Shown here: piece by piece, positions 1-10,888 of the stretch
Numbering within the stretch: the first letter of the stretch is position 1
Layout of the letters: each line of letters opens with the position of its first letter
From: Eurosta solidaginis
Taxonomy: Eukaryota > Arthropoda > Insecta > Diptera > Tephritidae
Length of the DNA stretch: 64,000 bases
Assembly: GCF_040869045.1 (NCBI RefSeq)
Contig: NC_090320.1
Coordinates: 252,650,978 to 252,714,977, forward strand
Direction of reading: 5' to 3'
Position numbers and translations under genes: made by a program
The notes under the pieces: generated by a model
The model's input: only the letters and a program-made list of their open reading frames with translations
Databases searched by the model: none
What the model was told of the DNA's origin: nothing

Positions 1-1692
1 AGATAGATCAGCTGCATGTTAAATTACAGGAAAATTACATCACAATGGGGATTTTACGAGACCACGAAATTAGTCAACAGGAGCACGCCGCAAGCAGGGG
101 TGCTATCGCCTCTGCTTTGGACGCTGGTCACCAACCACCCGTAAAATTTACGGCTTACGCAGATGACGCTGCAATTCTCATAAGTGGAAACTGCCCTCCA
201 ACGATTAACTCTTTGATGGATGGGGCGCTCCGGGATATTCATACCTGGGCATCAAATGTCGGGTTGAAAGTGAACGCGGAGAAGACGGATATCGTCTTGT
301 TTACAAAGAGGTACAAGGTCCCAAATTGGATCTGGCCTAAGTTAGGTGGGGTGGCCCTACAGGGGAAACCTTGCACAAAATATCTAGGAATCAGCCTAGA
401 CAGTAAGCTGTGATGGAAACTCTACGTGGAGGAGACGGTAAAGAAGGCTTCAACGGCACTTTATGCATGTATGAGAATATTGGAATGTACGTGGGGCTTA
501 TCGCCCCTCCTTCACATTGGGTTTTTATAGCGATTGTGAGCCCTATTCTATGCTATGGAGTTCTTATTTGGTGGAAAGAAACACAAAAAACAACCTACCT
601 CAAAAAATTAGAGGGGGTATGCAGACTAACGATACTTAGCATTACGGGAGGTATAAAAGCAACCCCGACGGCTGCACTGTATGCCATTCTGCTATTTCCA
701 CCTGTAGATATGGTAGCCAAGAACAAAGCATTAACGACCGCAACCAGGCTCCGTGCTTGGGGGCAGCTTGAGCGCCGACCATACGGCCATAGTAGTATGG
801 CGTCATCAATCACAAGACGAACAGACTACCTGATACCCTAACTGCTCGAATGGCGAACGAGGCGATAAATGTGCCCTCAGATGGTTCCAAAGTAGTGGAA
901 GGTGTATGGTCTGCGGTATACTGTGTTGATCCGGAAATAAACAGATCCTACAGGCTGCCGGATTACTGTAGCATTTTCCAAGCGGAAATAGTAGCCGTAA
1001 CCAAGCAGTAGAAACACTGGAAGAGAATAGCTTAAGCTGCAACCGTGTTAACTTTTATATTGACAGTCAAGTAGTAATTGAGGCAATAATCTAGTATAGC
1101 ACAACATCTACATCCGCGTTAGAGTATAAGCAGTCCCTGGAGGGAATAGGGACAGGGAGAAGCATACATCTATATTGGGTGTCAGGGCATATGGGAATAG
1201 ATGGGAATGAAAAAGTGGATGAAATAGCTAAAAAGGGAGCATCCCTTGAAGCTTGCTCCCGCAGACGTCCCAATTAGACTGGGCGAGATTAAGCGAAGGC
1301 ACATGATCGACCAAGCAGGAAAGGCGTGGGTTCAAGCGTGGGGCTGTAAAGTGTCGAAGATTATGTGTAGGTCTTACAACCTTAGGCTAACAAAATTGGT
1401 TCTATCATTAAAAAGAGAGGACTGTAGACTCATGACGGATATTCTTGCTGGACATAGCCTTCTGGCGTCACATGCATTTAAATTAGGCTTGGTCAGTGGT
1501 AGCAGATGTAGGAAGTGTTGGCTGGAGGAGGAAACGATCGAGCACGAGAAGGAGTTATTTTATAACGTATGTCCTGGTTTTTGATAGGGTTTTTCAATTT
1601 GGTCTTTAAAACAAACTTCTGGTAACACTACGGACTCATTAAGTCTATGTGAGATCCTCAAGGACCGGCCAGTTAAACCTAGCCTAACCTAG
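1..1692 (+). pseudogene. LOA/I-type LINE relic: RT palm, RNase H and C-terminal zinc motif
   Basis: This is the 3' part of a non-LTR retrotransposon polyprotein that enters from the left edge. The RT motif TPQAGVLSPLLW is read at about 84-118 in one frame and YADD at 156-167 in another. The thumb-like region continues in a third frame to 841. An RNase H domain follows with all four expected acidic residues visible in shifted frames: SDGS (Asp at 880-882), FQAE (about 970-990), YIDSQ (about 1056-1070) and GNEKVDEIA (about 1205-1235). A C-x2-C-x8-H-x9-C zinc-like end lies at about 1508-1580. The order RT, RNase H, zinc motif is typical of the LOA and I clades of the I superfamily. At least four frameshifts and a stop inside the RT make it non-functional. 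The 3' end is probably near 1692, after a CCTAGCCTAACCTAG stretch. The clade is my inference. Confidence 0.85.
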
Positions 1693-2303
1693 TCCAAGTT
1701 TTTTCACTAGCCCACTCTCATATGGATAGCAAAAAAGCAGATAAATCATAGATAGAAAGGAACAAGTATTAAGATGATATGTACATCACTACTGGGAAAA
1801 TTAACGAAAAGGCAGAACGACAGCCGGACAATTCGATCAATTTTAAATAAACGAAGGAGAGAAATCTCATTCTGCTTCTGGAAACGCATTATTTAAGGAA
1901 CCGATGGGAAAATGTCGCCAAACTGCTGACATCCAAAAGGGAACTTTTTAAGTGCCATTTAGAAAAAGTTGTGCCAAGAGTGCAGTTAAAGTGGTGAACG
2001 CTTTATTATTTCGAAAATCTTTGTATTAACAGCAACTGCATATCTAAGGGTCATTCTAGTAATAGGTTCATATCACCACTTGAGGTTTAGTCATATATAT
2101 AAAAGTGTAAGAAAACATATAACCCAAAAATTGTCATAACAATACCGAAAATGTGTACTAAAATTATTTAAAACTTTTAGGATACAGTTGCTGTCCACGA
2201 ATCATCCCATAAAATACTGAAATAGTGTTAACCTTTTTTTAAAAATCATCTCGAATAAGTCTCGAAATGATCATTAAAAAGGTCCCCCAAAAGTGCAAAA
2301 CTT
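1693..2303. other. No gene seen; degenerate short repeat near the right end
   Basis: No coding motif was recognised. From about 2150 the sequence holds loosely repeated words such as GAAATAGTG and CTCGAAATGATC. They resume after the SINE copy next door, at about 2630-2890. The whole may be one degenerate minisatellite of roughly 20-25 bp units that the SINE entered. Confidence 0.4.
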
Positions 2304-2608
2304 AATAAATGCAAGCCACGATAACCTCCGAGGAAATCAAGGTCAAGCATCTATTCCTACTTGCGTCGCGCTCCTCCCTAAAGGCATCTGCAGGGCAGTT
2401 GAATTTTCACTTTTTCAAAGGCTTCTTATGACAAAAATACCCTCTGAGCTCTTGCAAAATCATTTTTGAGCGTCAACGTCGCTTAGAAAAACTATCTTCC
2501 AATTGAAAAACTTGTTTATTAAATTTTGATGTTACTTTGCGCTGTTCTTCAACCCAAGGTCTTCGGTGTGGTAGGCGGAGTACGCTATCACCACACCACG
2601 TCGGCCGA
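2304..2608 (-). mobile_element. SINE-A copy (tRNA-derived SINE), reverse orientation, diverged
   Basis: This matches the reverse complement of the better copy at 13945-14298 along most of its length, including the GATAACCTCCGA tail region, the AATTGAAAAAC segment and the terminal CACACCACG...GGCCG head. The B-box region is badly decayed. It is flanked on both sides by the same kind of degenerate minisatellite, which fits an insertion. No clean target-site duplication was found. Confidence 0.8.
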
Positions 2609-3030
2609 AAGTCCAGCAACTACCACAAAAATAATTCCCCAATGATACCGAAATGGTCTTGAAATTATTCAAAAACGATTTCAAAATTATCATAATTTTA
2701 CTCAGGGAATGGTCATTTATAGTCCCAAATAGATAAGCAGGTTTTAAGAGATCGCTGCTACCGCAACAAACCCACAACTGTTCCAAAGTTCTTCTGGAGT
2801 GATTTAAGTTATCCTGAAATAGTCGGGTAATAGCATTATTTCAAAAGTAATCCCTAAATGGTTTCGAAGATATCCCAAATCAAATTTTGCATATTGTTTT
2901 CAAAGTGAAGATGTTAATGTTCGAATTTTCCAAAGCCGTGACATTTTGCAGGGCTGCCATTGAATAAAAAATAAAAGCAAAGGCGTACTAAACCTACGAA
3001 GAGAATTGGACCGTGTTACGTTTTAGGTTT
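2609..3030. other. No gene; continuation of degenerate short repeat
   Basis: Words such as TGATACCGAAATGGTC, AATCCCTAAATGGTTTCG and ATCCTGAAATAGTC recur between 2640 and 2890, as in the flank left of the SINE. No protein similarity was recognised. Confidence 0.4.
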
Positions 3031-3172
3031 TCTTACAAATTGGCGTAATCAAGCCTATATATATGTTTTATGTCGACTTCGAACAGCACGTGAAAAAAAA
3101 TGAGTTTTCATTGCGAAGCTTTTCATGGTACGAATACACAAGGAGAGTTTACCAACACCCTGGCCAGTCGCA
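3031..3172 (-). mobile_element. SINE-A internal fragment
   Basis: The segment TTTTATGTCGACTTCGAACA...GAGTTTTCATTG...GCTTTTCATGG corresponds to the middle of SINE-A as seen on the plus strand at 19715-19790. Both ends are missing. A 24-nt run of T follows at 3185-3208. Confidence 0.7.
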
Positions 3173-3458
3173 GCCTCCATCATATTTTTTTTTTTTTTTT
3201 TTTTTTTTGTCGGAAAACAGCTTAGGGTATTGTTAAAGAATCATGTTACAATTGTCACTTCTATTGCTTGTCACATAACTGGAATTCTCACGAGTCACTT
3301 TAAAATTGCTGATTAATATACCTTCCTCAACTGGGCTTTTTATTGCTAAAGAGAAAATTCACAGCAAGGTTAAAATAAATTGGTAGGTGAATGCAGGGAA
3401 ACTGAAGACCCTTGAAAATTAAGATCTATAGAATGCTTGAGAGATAAGATTGTAAAAC

Positions 3459-4072
3459 AAGTAAAGGTGTCTAAGTTCGGGTGTAACCGAACATTATATA
3501 CTTAGTGAGAGCTTCAATTGTACATTTCCTTTCAAATAAATTACCTTTGTACATAACACGTGGCACCACCCGTTTAAAAAAAAATGTCTCCCCATTTCCT
3601 CTTACAATAAAACTTGATAAGTGAAACATCATTGATTCAAAACTATTTTTTGCTAAGTTAGAGCTTATTACTCTAGTCTACGAAACTTTTAAACTTATTT
3701 TATGTCTAAGTTGCCATGGCCTTCAAACGATCCCGTCCATTTTTACTAGAAATATTTTCTGCTATAAGGAAACTATGTGTAAACAATTTCATTGCGATAT
3801 GTTAATTTTCTTCGAGTTATGGCTTCCGAAACATAGTTACTTGCTTAGTCGAAAAAGGGGCGGTGCAACACCCATTTTCAAAAAGTTTAGTGTTTCCAAT
3901 TTAATGTTTTAATTCAATTTAGAAAGTAAAATTCTATTAATAAGATATAGCTTATTATTTTCGTGTACGACCCTTTTATATAAAAGTGCGCGTGGTCTTT
4001 AACCGATCTCGTCCATTTTTCTAGAAATATTTCCTGCTATAGTGAAAGCTTGAGTATCAAATTGCACCATTA
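3459..4072 (-). mobile_element. Helentron-like element, 300-bp-module subfamily, 3' part
   Basis: The plus strand starts with the reverse of the family 3' end: CAAGTAAAGG followed by the hairpin GTTCGG-GTGTAA-CCGAAC. It then repeats modules with CGATCCCGTCCATTTTTACT and GGGGCGGTGCAACACCC, also found in the copy at 10889-12736. It ends at about 4072 against an (AAC)n-tailed repeat, so the 5' half is missing. Assignment to an INE-1/DINE-like nonautonomous Helentron rests on the hairpin terminus and architecture. Confidence 0.7.
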
Positions 4073-4362
4073 AGTTGCTAGCCCGACCATCTCGGGAACG
4101 ATTTATGTGGCCACATTAAACCTTCAGCCCATCCCCTCCCTCCCCAACTCCAAGTACAATGAGGAGCTTGGGGTCACCTTTTAGTGAAACAGGATACGCC
4201 ACGGATAGGTGAGGTTGGCAATTGGGTTTGTAGAAGCTATATATTGTGCTGGCATCCTGAAGGATTGCGATACACAGCCCCTTGAATTTGGTATTTTAGT
4301 CGCCTATTAAGACAGGCATACCTACCGCGGGTATATACTGAACCCCTAACTCGCTGGGGGGT
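4073..4362 (-). mobile_element. (AAC)n-tailed short repeat, SINE-like, truncated at its 3' end
   Basis: This is the same repeat as 12151-12564. Shared landmarks are CATCTCGGGAACGATTTAT, GAAGCTATATATTG, CCTTGAATTTGGTATTTTAG, GACAGGCATACCTACCGCGG and the final CCCCTAACTCGCTGGGGG. The (GTT)n end and about 90 bp next to it are absent. It abuts the Helentron-like fragment at 3459-4072 and may have inserted into it. Confidence 0.75.
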
Positions 4363-5814
4363 GCTGTACTTCTTTGGCATCACTAAAAGGTATCGTAATA
4401 AGTAATTCATTCAAAGAGCTACATATTTGTATACCAAATTCAGGCAAATCGAAACATGAGTAGAATTTGTTCGAACAGATTGGTCCCTGGCCCATTTTCC
4501 AAAAAATAACTTTACAGAAAGGTGTGTGAAGCTAATCTAATAATTTGAAAAAAGTCGCAGGATTGGTTTCGGAGTTCGTAAGCAGCATATAAACTTATGT
4601 ATATTCCTCTTTATATATATACATAGTTTTAGTCCCCTAAGTGCACAAACATCAGCATTAATGTACATACATATATACAAACATACCAAAAAATTTAATT
4701 TTTGTTTTAGAATTTTAATTTTAAATATAAACATTTTTTAGGAAAAACTATTTTTCAAGAGATGTTTGCATTCCTAACGATTTACAATATAAACACGCAT
4801 AAAAATGTTCATATATAAAGCTGATATGAAATTAAAATACATGTACATCCATAGATATATCTACAAATGCACTGTCGGAGTTAATAACGCTAGCGAATAA
4901 CTTTCTCCACCATTCGATCTAATTCAAAATGCATATATGTGAGGCATAGTGTCATGTCGTAAAAGTTCCAGTCAAAGCAAGTTTACTTTTACAACTCACA
5001 GCGAACAACCAAACAAACTGAATAATCAACCAGTTAGTTTTGTGTTACATCTTAAAATTCCACTCTCATAATTTTTTGATAACGCGCCTGAAGAAGTATG
5101 ACTTCGAATTTGTCCCCAGTAAATAGATAGCATATTGAGCTTTGCACTAGTCAGTGTAGTTATTTCGAATAAAAAAAAAACTAGCAAATCGACAACAAAA
5201 GACAAATTGTGCTAAATTGATAGACTTTGACAAAGATTATATGCCATTTTACCGCTCCCTAACGCTAACATTCTCCTTTACTTTCATCAAGCTTCAAAAT
5301 ATTAAGAAAGTTACAATCAGCAGAAAAACATTTTATAGAAAACTTCAAACTACCGCAATGACTTAGGGAATGACAAAATTTCGTTTTGATATATGTGACT
5401 GAAAAACTTTTAACAACTTTTATTACACCCTTCATAAATAATATTAAAAAAAAATTCTAGATATAAGTTTAGATTTTTTTAACTCAATGAATATTCTGTA
5501 ATATATTGAACATATGTGTGATGAGTTGTTTGTACTTTGTATCATAAATCAATTTCATGCGAATAGCTTAAAACTTTCATAAATATTCTATGAAACGGAT
5601 AACTTCAATTGATGTGCGAACATGACTAGCAAATTTAGGTGTAAAAGAAAGGTCAGCGAAACCGTATATAACTTTCACCAATTATATATTTTCATGAATG
5701 CACATATAGATGAATATGTGTGTATATCAACGGATGCAAGCATGGATATAGTAAAGTGTATCATATATATGAAATCCACTGAGACGCTTTGATTGACAAG
5801 TCACAGGGTTAAAT
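4363..5814. other. No gene recognised; AT-rich spacer
   Basis: Short open frames show no recognisable motif. There are several TATATACATA-type runs (4600-4700, 4820-4870, 5690-5770). A weak hammerhead-like string at about 5088-5125 is discussed as a finding. The rest looks like unique or ancient repeat sequence. Confidence 0.5.
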
Positions 5815-6460
5815 TTATTATTTGCAGTATATAAATGACTTCGTTTATTTGGGAACCAGCATCAACACTAGCAACAACGTCAGCACTGAAATCCAGCGAA
5901 GAATCAATCTTGCCAATAAATGCTACTTTGGACTAGGTAGGCAATTGAAAAGTAAAGTCCTCTCTCGGCGAACGAAAATCATACTCTACAAGTCACTTAT
6001 CGTACCCGTCCTGCTATATGGGGCAGAAGCATGGACCATGACAACAGTAGATGAAGCGGCTTTGGGAGTGTTCGAGAGAAAAGTTCTTCGAAAGTTTTAT
6101 GGACCTCTACGCGTTGGCGATGGCGAGTACCGAAGAAGATTTAATGATGAGCTGTACGAGCTATACGCAGACATCAACATAGTCCAGCAAATTAAAACGC
6201 AGCGGCTGCGCTGGCTAGGCCATGTTATGCGAATGAAAGATGATGCTCCGGCCAAGAAAGTGTTTCTATCGGAACCCGCATATGGAAGCAGAGGTAGAGG
6301 GCGGCCCCCACTCCGTTGGAAGGACCAGGTGGAAAACGATTTAAACTCCCTTGGTGTGACCAATTGGCGCCGGTTGGCGGAGCGAAGGAGCGACTGGTGC
6401 GCCTTGTTGGACGGCCATAACCGTTTAGACGGTTAAGCGCCAATTATGTAAGTAAGTAAG
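5815..6460 (+). pseudogene. RTE-clade LINE, 5'-truncated C-terminal ORF2 fragment
   Basis: An uninterrupted 204-codon frame (5822-6436) reads as the thumb and C-terminal part of an RTE-type reverse transcriptase. Landmarks are FVYLGTSINTSNNV, STEIQRRINLANKCYF, VPVLLYGAEAWTM, QRLRWLGHVMRM and GRGRPPLRWKDQVE, in the family's order. The catalytic palm is absent. The frame opens with TTG rather than ATG, so it is a 5'-truncated insertion, not a gene with its own start. The stop at about 6434-6436 is followed by GCGCCAATTATG and (TAAG)3, the short tandem tail usual for RTE 3' ends. It is the youngest-looking LINE piece here because the frame is intact. Related copies lie at 9099-9462 and 17085-17690. 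Confidence 0.88.
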
Positions 6461-6764
6461 TATATAAAAGAAAAATTACTGCCTTCATTTTGAACTTGTA
6501 AATTTGTATGTATGTATGTGTTGTGCAAGGTAGAAATACATGGTAGAATAGCTCAAGTTTAGGACTAACAACATACGGGTTATACGAAGAGTTATAGCTA
6601 GTGACTGATTTCACTGGTTATGTTGCGTACTAATTTTGGAACTTAGAGCATAATATTTTTTTGTTATTGATAAAAAGAGAAAAAATACGATATATGCACA
6701 CAGCGATGAACATTAGGACATGTTTCTGAATTTTACTTCTTAATCAGCTAACTTTTTAACACAT
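6461..6764. other. No gene recognised
   Basis: AT-rich spacer with a TATGTATGTATG run at about 6504-6518. Nothing else was recognised. Confidence 0.5.
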
Positions 6765-8140
6765 TAGGTAGGCCAACCTTAGCAGACTCTCTCTGCGTAG
6801 CAATCAACTTGGTTATCAATCAGGAAAATCCACGGAGGCGGTTATTCATAGCTGAAAAAAAAAAGATTTAAAAGGATATTGGCGTTTAGGAAGCTTTCGC
6901 TAACACTACACATACAGTTATCTAGCATAGCTATGAGTGTCAAGAATATAAGCCCAATGATCATTAGTTGGGTGCTCTCCTTGCTAAAGAGAAGAAAAAT
7001 CGGTCTGGAACTATGAGGGACAATCGAGTCACCTGTGGTTACTAGAGGATGCCATCAAGGGGTGCACCATCTCTACTCGTGTAAACCCTAGTCATAATAG
7101 ACCTGCTTCTGTGATTGAAATCCAATGGATTTGACAAACAATATCCAATCGCATGCAAAAAAAACTGCGCATTAAAAAACTCTGCTATTACCTTTTCCCC
7201 AAAGAAGAAAACTAGGGCATCACCAAAATCCAATTTACAATGAAAGCAAAATACCGAGGGCTTAAAAATGACGGAAACCTCATGTGGATTGCTCATCTAC
7301 TAAGGTGCTACCCTAAATAAAGCGACAAGACCTTTTTTCACCTGCACTCGACTCTATGTTATGGAGGCTGTCTACGAAAATGGTATACTGGGCTTTGAAT
7401 AATATTGTTTGGTAACCAAAGACCACGACAAAAGAGTGCCATGAGAACTTCCCCTGCTGATGCACGTATTGCGTTATTTGGGATACCTCCCTTTCCCATT
7501 ATACAAGAGAAAGAGGGAACACTTGCTGCCTTTAATCTGCAAATAATTTCCGAGCTAAAACTCGAAAACATGAGAGGACATTTGAAGAAATAAGAAATTT
7601 TATAGAAGGATCCATATGTAACCACTTGATTTAATGGTCTCTAACTAAGAACATCACGAAATTTTTAAGAAGTCTTTGGGAAACAGGAAATTCATATACT
7701 GACTCTGACTCGATGATTGGGTTCACCGATGGATCGAAACATGATGCAAGAATAACAGGAGCTGGTATTTATGAACCAAACTTGAAGAAATCGATACCAA
7801 TAGGAAGATTCCCCATTAGTTTTCGGGCAGAAATTCATGCAATAGAAGTCTGCGGTAGATAATGTATATGGGGAGGCTTATACTCTATTAGTATCCGCAT
7901 TATGTAAGAGAGCCCAGGAGCCTTGTGTGCCTTGCAGTCTAGCGCAACTACATCTAAAGTAATGGAAGAATACGTTGGAGTCTTAAATGAACGGGAAGCC
8001 TCAAACAAGATTTTTTGGATTTGTTCCCGCGGTAGCAAACTGGCAGATAACAGTCTTATATGGTCCAGGACTGTGATTTAGAGGAATGTGCCTGAAGAGG
8101 TATTTACTTACATTAAAAGCCTCCACATACAGTAATGGAT
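6765..8140 (+). pseudogene. LOA/I-type LINE relic, RT to RNase H, heavily decayed
   Basis: Fragments of an RT-RNase H polyprotein lie in order but in shifting frames. QLGYQSGKSTEAVIHS (about 6807-6855) resembles the RT segment usually read as FG-x-RxGRST. TRGCHQG (about 7040-7062) is the degraded TPQGG motif. NPKKT is read near 7200 by analogy with the NPxKTE motif. AMRTSPADARIALFGIPPFP (about 7438-7497) matches the conserved TPTxALNAIL-type segment. The RNase H domain gives FTDGSK (about 7720-7740), FRAEIHAIEVC (about 7825-7855) and a late SRGSKLADNS (about 8025-8055). Stops and frameshifts are frequent. The order and motifs match the element at 1-1692. Confidence 0.72.
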
Positions 8141-9098
8141 TGAAAGGTCAGGCAAGATAGATCTGAATAAAAGTATTTCGAGCCCTAATAATAATAATAA
8201 AAATCTTATTACCGTAGAATTCTTAGTATCGTTTATAAGCTTTCCAATTTGCTTCAGTCTTTACGAAGTTGAAATAGCAGCTAATCTTTTAGAAATCGGT
8301 CCATTTCTTCGGAAAAAGGTTTACTGATTGTAATAAGATGCAAATGCTCGTCATAGCAAACTTGCAGGTATCAAAGATTTGTACTAAAAGTCGAAAAATA
8401 TACCTACCCTTATAAATATATCTAGCGACATATAGTCAGCAAGCGATACATATATACAATAACTGTCACACTCTCAGTATTAAACTTGTAAGCTTAAGTA
8501 TGAATAAAGGGATAAATGATTAAGACATCGTAAGCGAATATAAAAGATGCGTGGTATTAAGAGTTTCACTAACGTGTGACTTGACTCAAAAGTAGCATAA
8601 ATATGACTCTTTCAAGAGATATGATTAGCTTGTACATAAAAAAGGATTTGCATAAGTCAATGGCTTATCTAAAATTCATGCGCACACCTATACACATACA
8701 TGTTGGTACATAATGTCTACATATGTATGTAAACAAACCAAATATGTTTAAAAAAATACGTACGAACAACTTTATGCACGTAATATGTACATCACGCTGT
8801 GATAATAATGCATCTATTTTAGCGAGCACGCTGTTTTATATTTAAGCATTATTTTTATGAGCATCTCATTTTTTTGTCACTGCTATTCAGTGAAGAATTT
8901 CCTCACACATACATATTCCAAACAAAATTTTCTTAACCTTTATAAAATTACTCGAAGCCAGTTTGGCGGGTCTTTAATGATATATGAAGTATGACAAAAT
9001 CTCACGATTTTTATTTTGAGTGACAAGTTAAATGTTTTTCGCAGTGTACTTTGTTACTTCCCAACTTAACAATATTTTCTTCTTTGGGTTACCTAGTA
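8141..9098. other. No gene recognised; AT-rich spacer
   Basis: No coding motif was recognised. It holds a run of AAT triplets at about 8188-8200 and TACATACATG-like words near 8690-8730. Confidence 0.5.
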
Positions 9099-9462
9099 CT
9101 ATTTGGTCATACCAAGGTATTTTAAATCATTATTCATCTGGTCCTTCCAGCGGAATGTGGGCCGCCGCCTTCCAGAGACAGGCTTCAATAGGAGTACTAT
9201 ATTAGCCGGAGCATCATCTTTCATTCCTATATCAGGGCCTATCCAGTGTAGCCGTTTCTTTTTAATTCGATGTACTATGTTGATGTCTGCGTAAAGCTCA
9301 TATAGCTCATGATTTAATCTTCTTCGGTACTCGCCGTAGCAAACGCGTAGAGCTGCACACATTTTATGAGGAACTTTTCTCTCGAACCCTGGCAGAGCAG
9401 TCTCGTCTGCTGTTTTTATTGTCCATGCTTCTGTACCATATAATACAACAATAACAACGCGG
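9099..9462 (-). pseudogene. RTE-clade LINE C-terminal fragment
   Basis: The minus strand reads LYGTEAWTIKT, ERKVPHKM, GEYRRRLNHELYELYADINI, KKRLHWIGPDIGMKDDAPAN and PTFRWKDQMNNDLKYLGMTK. These are the same landmarks in the same order as the RTE frame at 5822-6436. The GRGRP stretch is shortened and several residues differ. It is truncated at both ends. The next sequence (9463 on) is an unrelated minisatellite. Confidence 0.85.
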
Positions 9463-9640
9463 TCCTGAAAGAGTACCCGAAACCGAAAAATTATCCGGTT
9501 CCAAAAAAGTAAACGGTTCTAAGAAAGTACTCGGAACAAATGGTCTATTTCAAAAAAGTAACCTAAAGACACAGATCTTAAGAAGTACTGTTTTTCAAAT
9601 GATTCGGATTTAAAAAAGTACCCGGATCCGAAAATGTTAA
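9463..9640. repeat. Degenerate minisatellite, about 20-25 bp unit
   Basis: Six to eight imperfect units share the core CGGTTC(C/T)-AAAAAAGTA. Examples start at 9463 (CGGTCCTGAAAGAGTACCCG), 9496 (CCGGTTCCAAAAAAGTAAAC), 9523 (AAGTACTCGGAAC) and 9608 (TTTAAAAAAGTACCCGG). Divergence is high. No function is visible. Confidence 0.6.
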
Positions 9641-10379
9641 CGTGGGGTTTAAGCGCAAGCAGGGTGTTTGTAAGTGGTATGCTATGTTTATTGGAGCAGA
9701 ATATATATATAATGTAAATGCAGGTATAGTGTGAAGTATTGGTATACTGTATGGGTAATAGAGGGTGGAAACGTAAGTGTAATTACAACACTATAGCGTA
9801 ATGAAGGATCATAGTACATGGTAGGGTTGATATGAGCTAAAGCATAGATAAGCACAAGACAAAGACGTCACCTATATAAAAATTAAAGTTGCTAAACATA
9901 TACAATATTTATTTGCACGCAAGTGTACGAGGAGATGTATACATTGCTGTTTTGTTGGATATGGAGAGCCAGAGATATAATAGCAAACATGAACAAATGT
10001 GTGATTTTGATTACTGATACACAAAGTAATTTATTTTGTTTTGTTGATTATCCGACAGGAAATTGGCACCGCAAGTGGTTTATATATAAACCAAATTCGA
10101 CAAGAGATGACAGCAAATCGTTCCAATATACATCAGATACACAAAATGTCTCCAAACACAAAGCATGTTATTGATACGTAATTAAAAGATTATTATGAAT
10201 GTACCTACATTTTGTATAAATAGTTTTGTATATCTTGTTGTATACAACCGATGTATAATGTATAGCCCAAATTGGAGCTTAAGGAAAAAATTAAATTAAA
10301 TAAAATACACTAAAAATAAAAAAGAATTATCGAAAAAATTTTACTATAATAAAGTAAAATAAATCAAAACTCAAATACA
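9641..10379. other. No gene recognised
   Basis: AT-rich sequence. The open frame at 9923-10174 has no recognisable motif, so I do not call it a gene. Confidence 0.5.
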
Positions 10380-10740
10380 TAAAACTAAAGCGATGCTCAA
10401 TCCAAGAGTTATCCTTCTCTTATCGAAAGGCTTTTGTTTTATCATCGAAAATTTATCAATATATTATTAATAAATTGTCGTGTTGTTATCGGATTGCTAC
10501 CGATTTCTTATCATGTAGTACAGAAAATTTTCGATTTTTTCAAAGAGTTATCGATTTCTTACCGAAAATTTATCGATATGTTATCAAAAGGATATATCGG
10601 AAACTTTTTTATTTATTATTGTAGTGTTACCATTTTGTTATCAGCGTGCTATGGAAAAGTTATCGGGTTTGTTATCAAAATGTTTCGACTTGTTTTCGCC
10701 AAGTTATCGATTTATAATTTGGTTTTACCTTTGAACTTCA
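10380..10740. repeat. TTATCGA-rich degenerate tandem repeat
   Basis: The word TTATCGA or a one-base variant recurs roughly every 20-40 bp, for example in AGTTATCGATTTCTTACCG, AATTTATCGATATGTTATC, AAGTTATCGGGTTTGTTATC and AAGTTATCGATTTATA. An apparent open frame spans much of it but has no domain-like features. A shorter stretch of the same type lies at 60325-60470. Confidence 0.6.
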
Positions 10741-10888
10741 CGAGTACTTGGTACTCACGTTCTTTTGTTTAGCTTTGAAATGACCAAAAAAAAACACAAA
10801 GTTATATTAAAAACTAACCAGTTTAACGATAACATATCAGCATCTAACATCTAAAAGCCGTGGGCCGGTGCGTACACGTAACATTTTT

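Noticed and set aside
10434..10772. A 112-codon open frame
   Set aside because: It lies in the TTATCGA repeat. The protein is low-complexity hydrophobic and shows no family motif.
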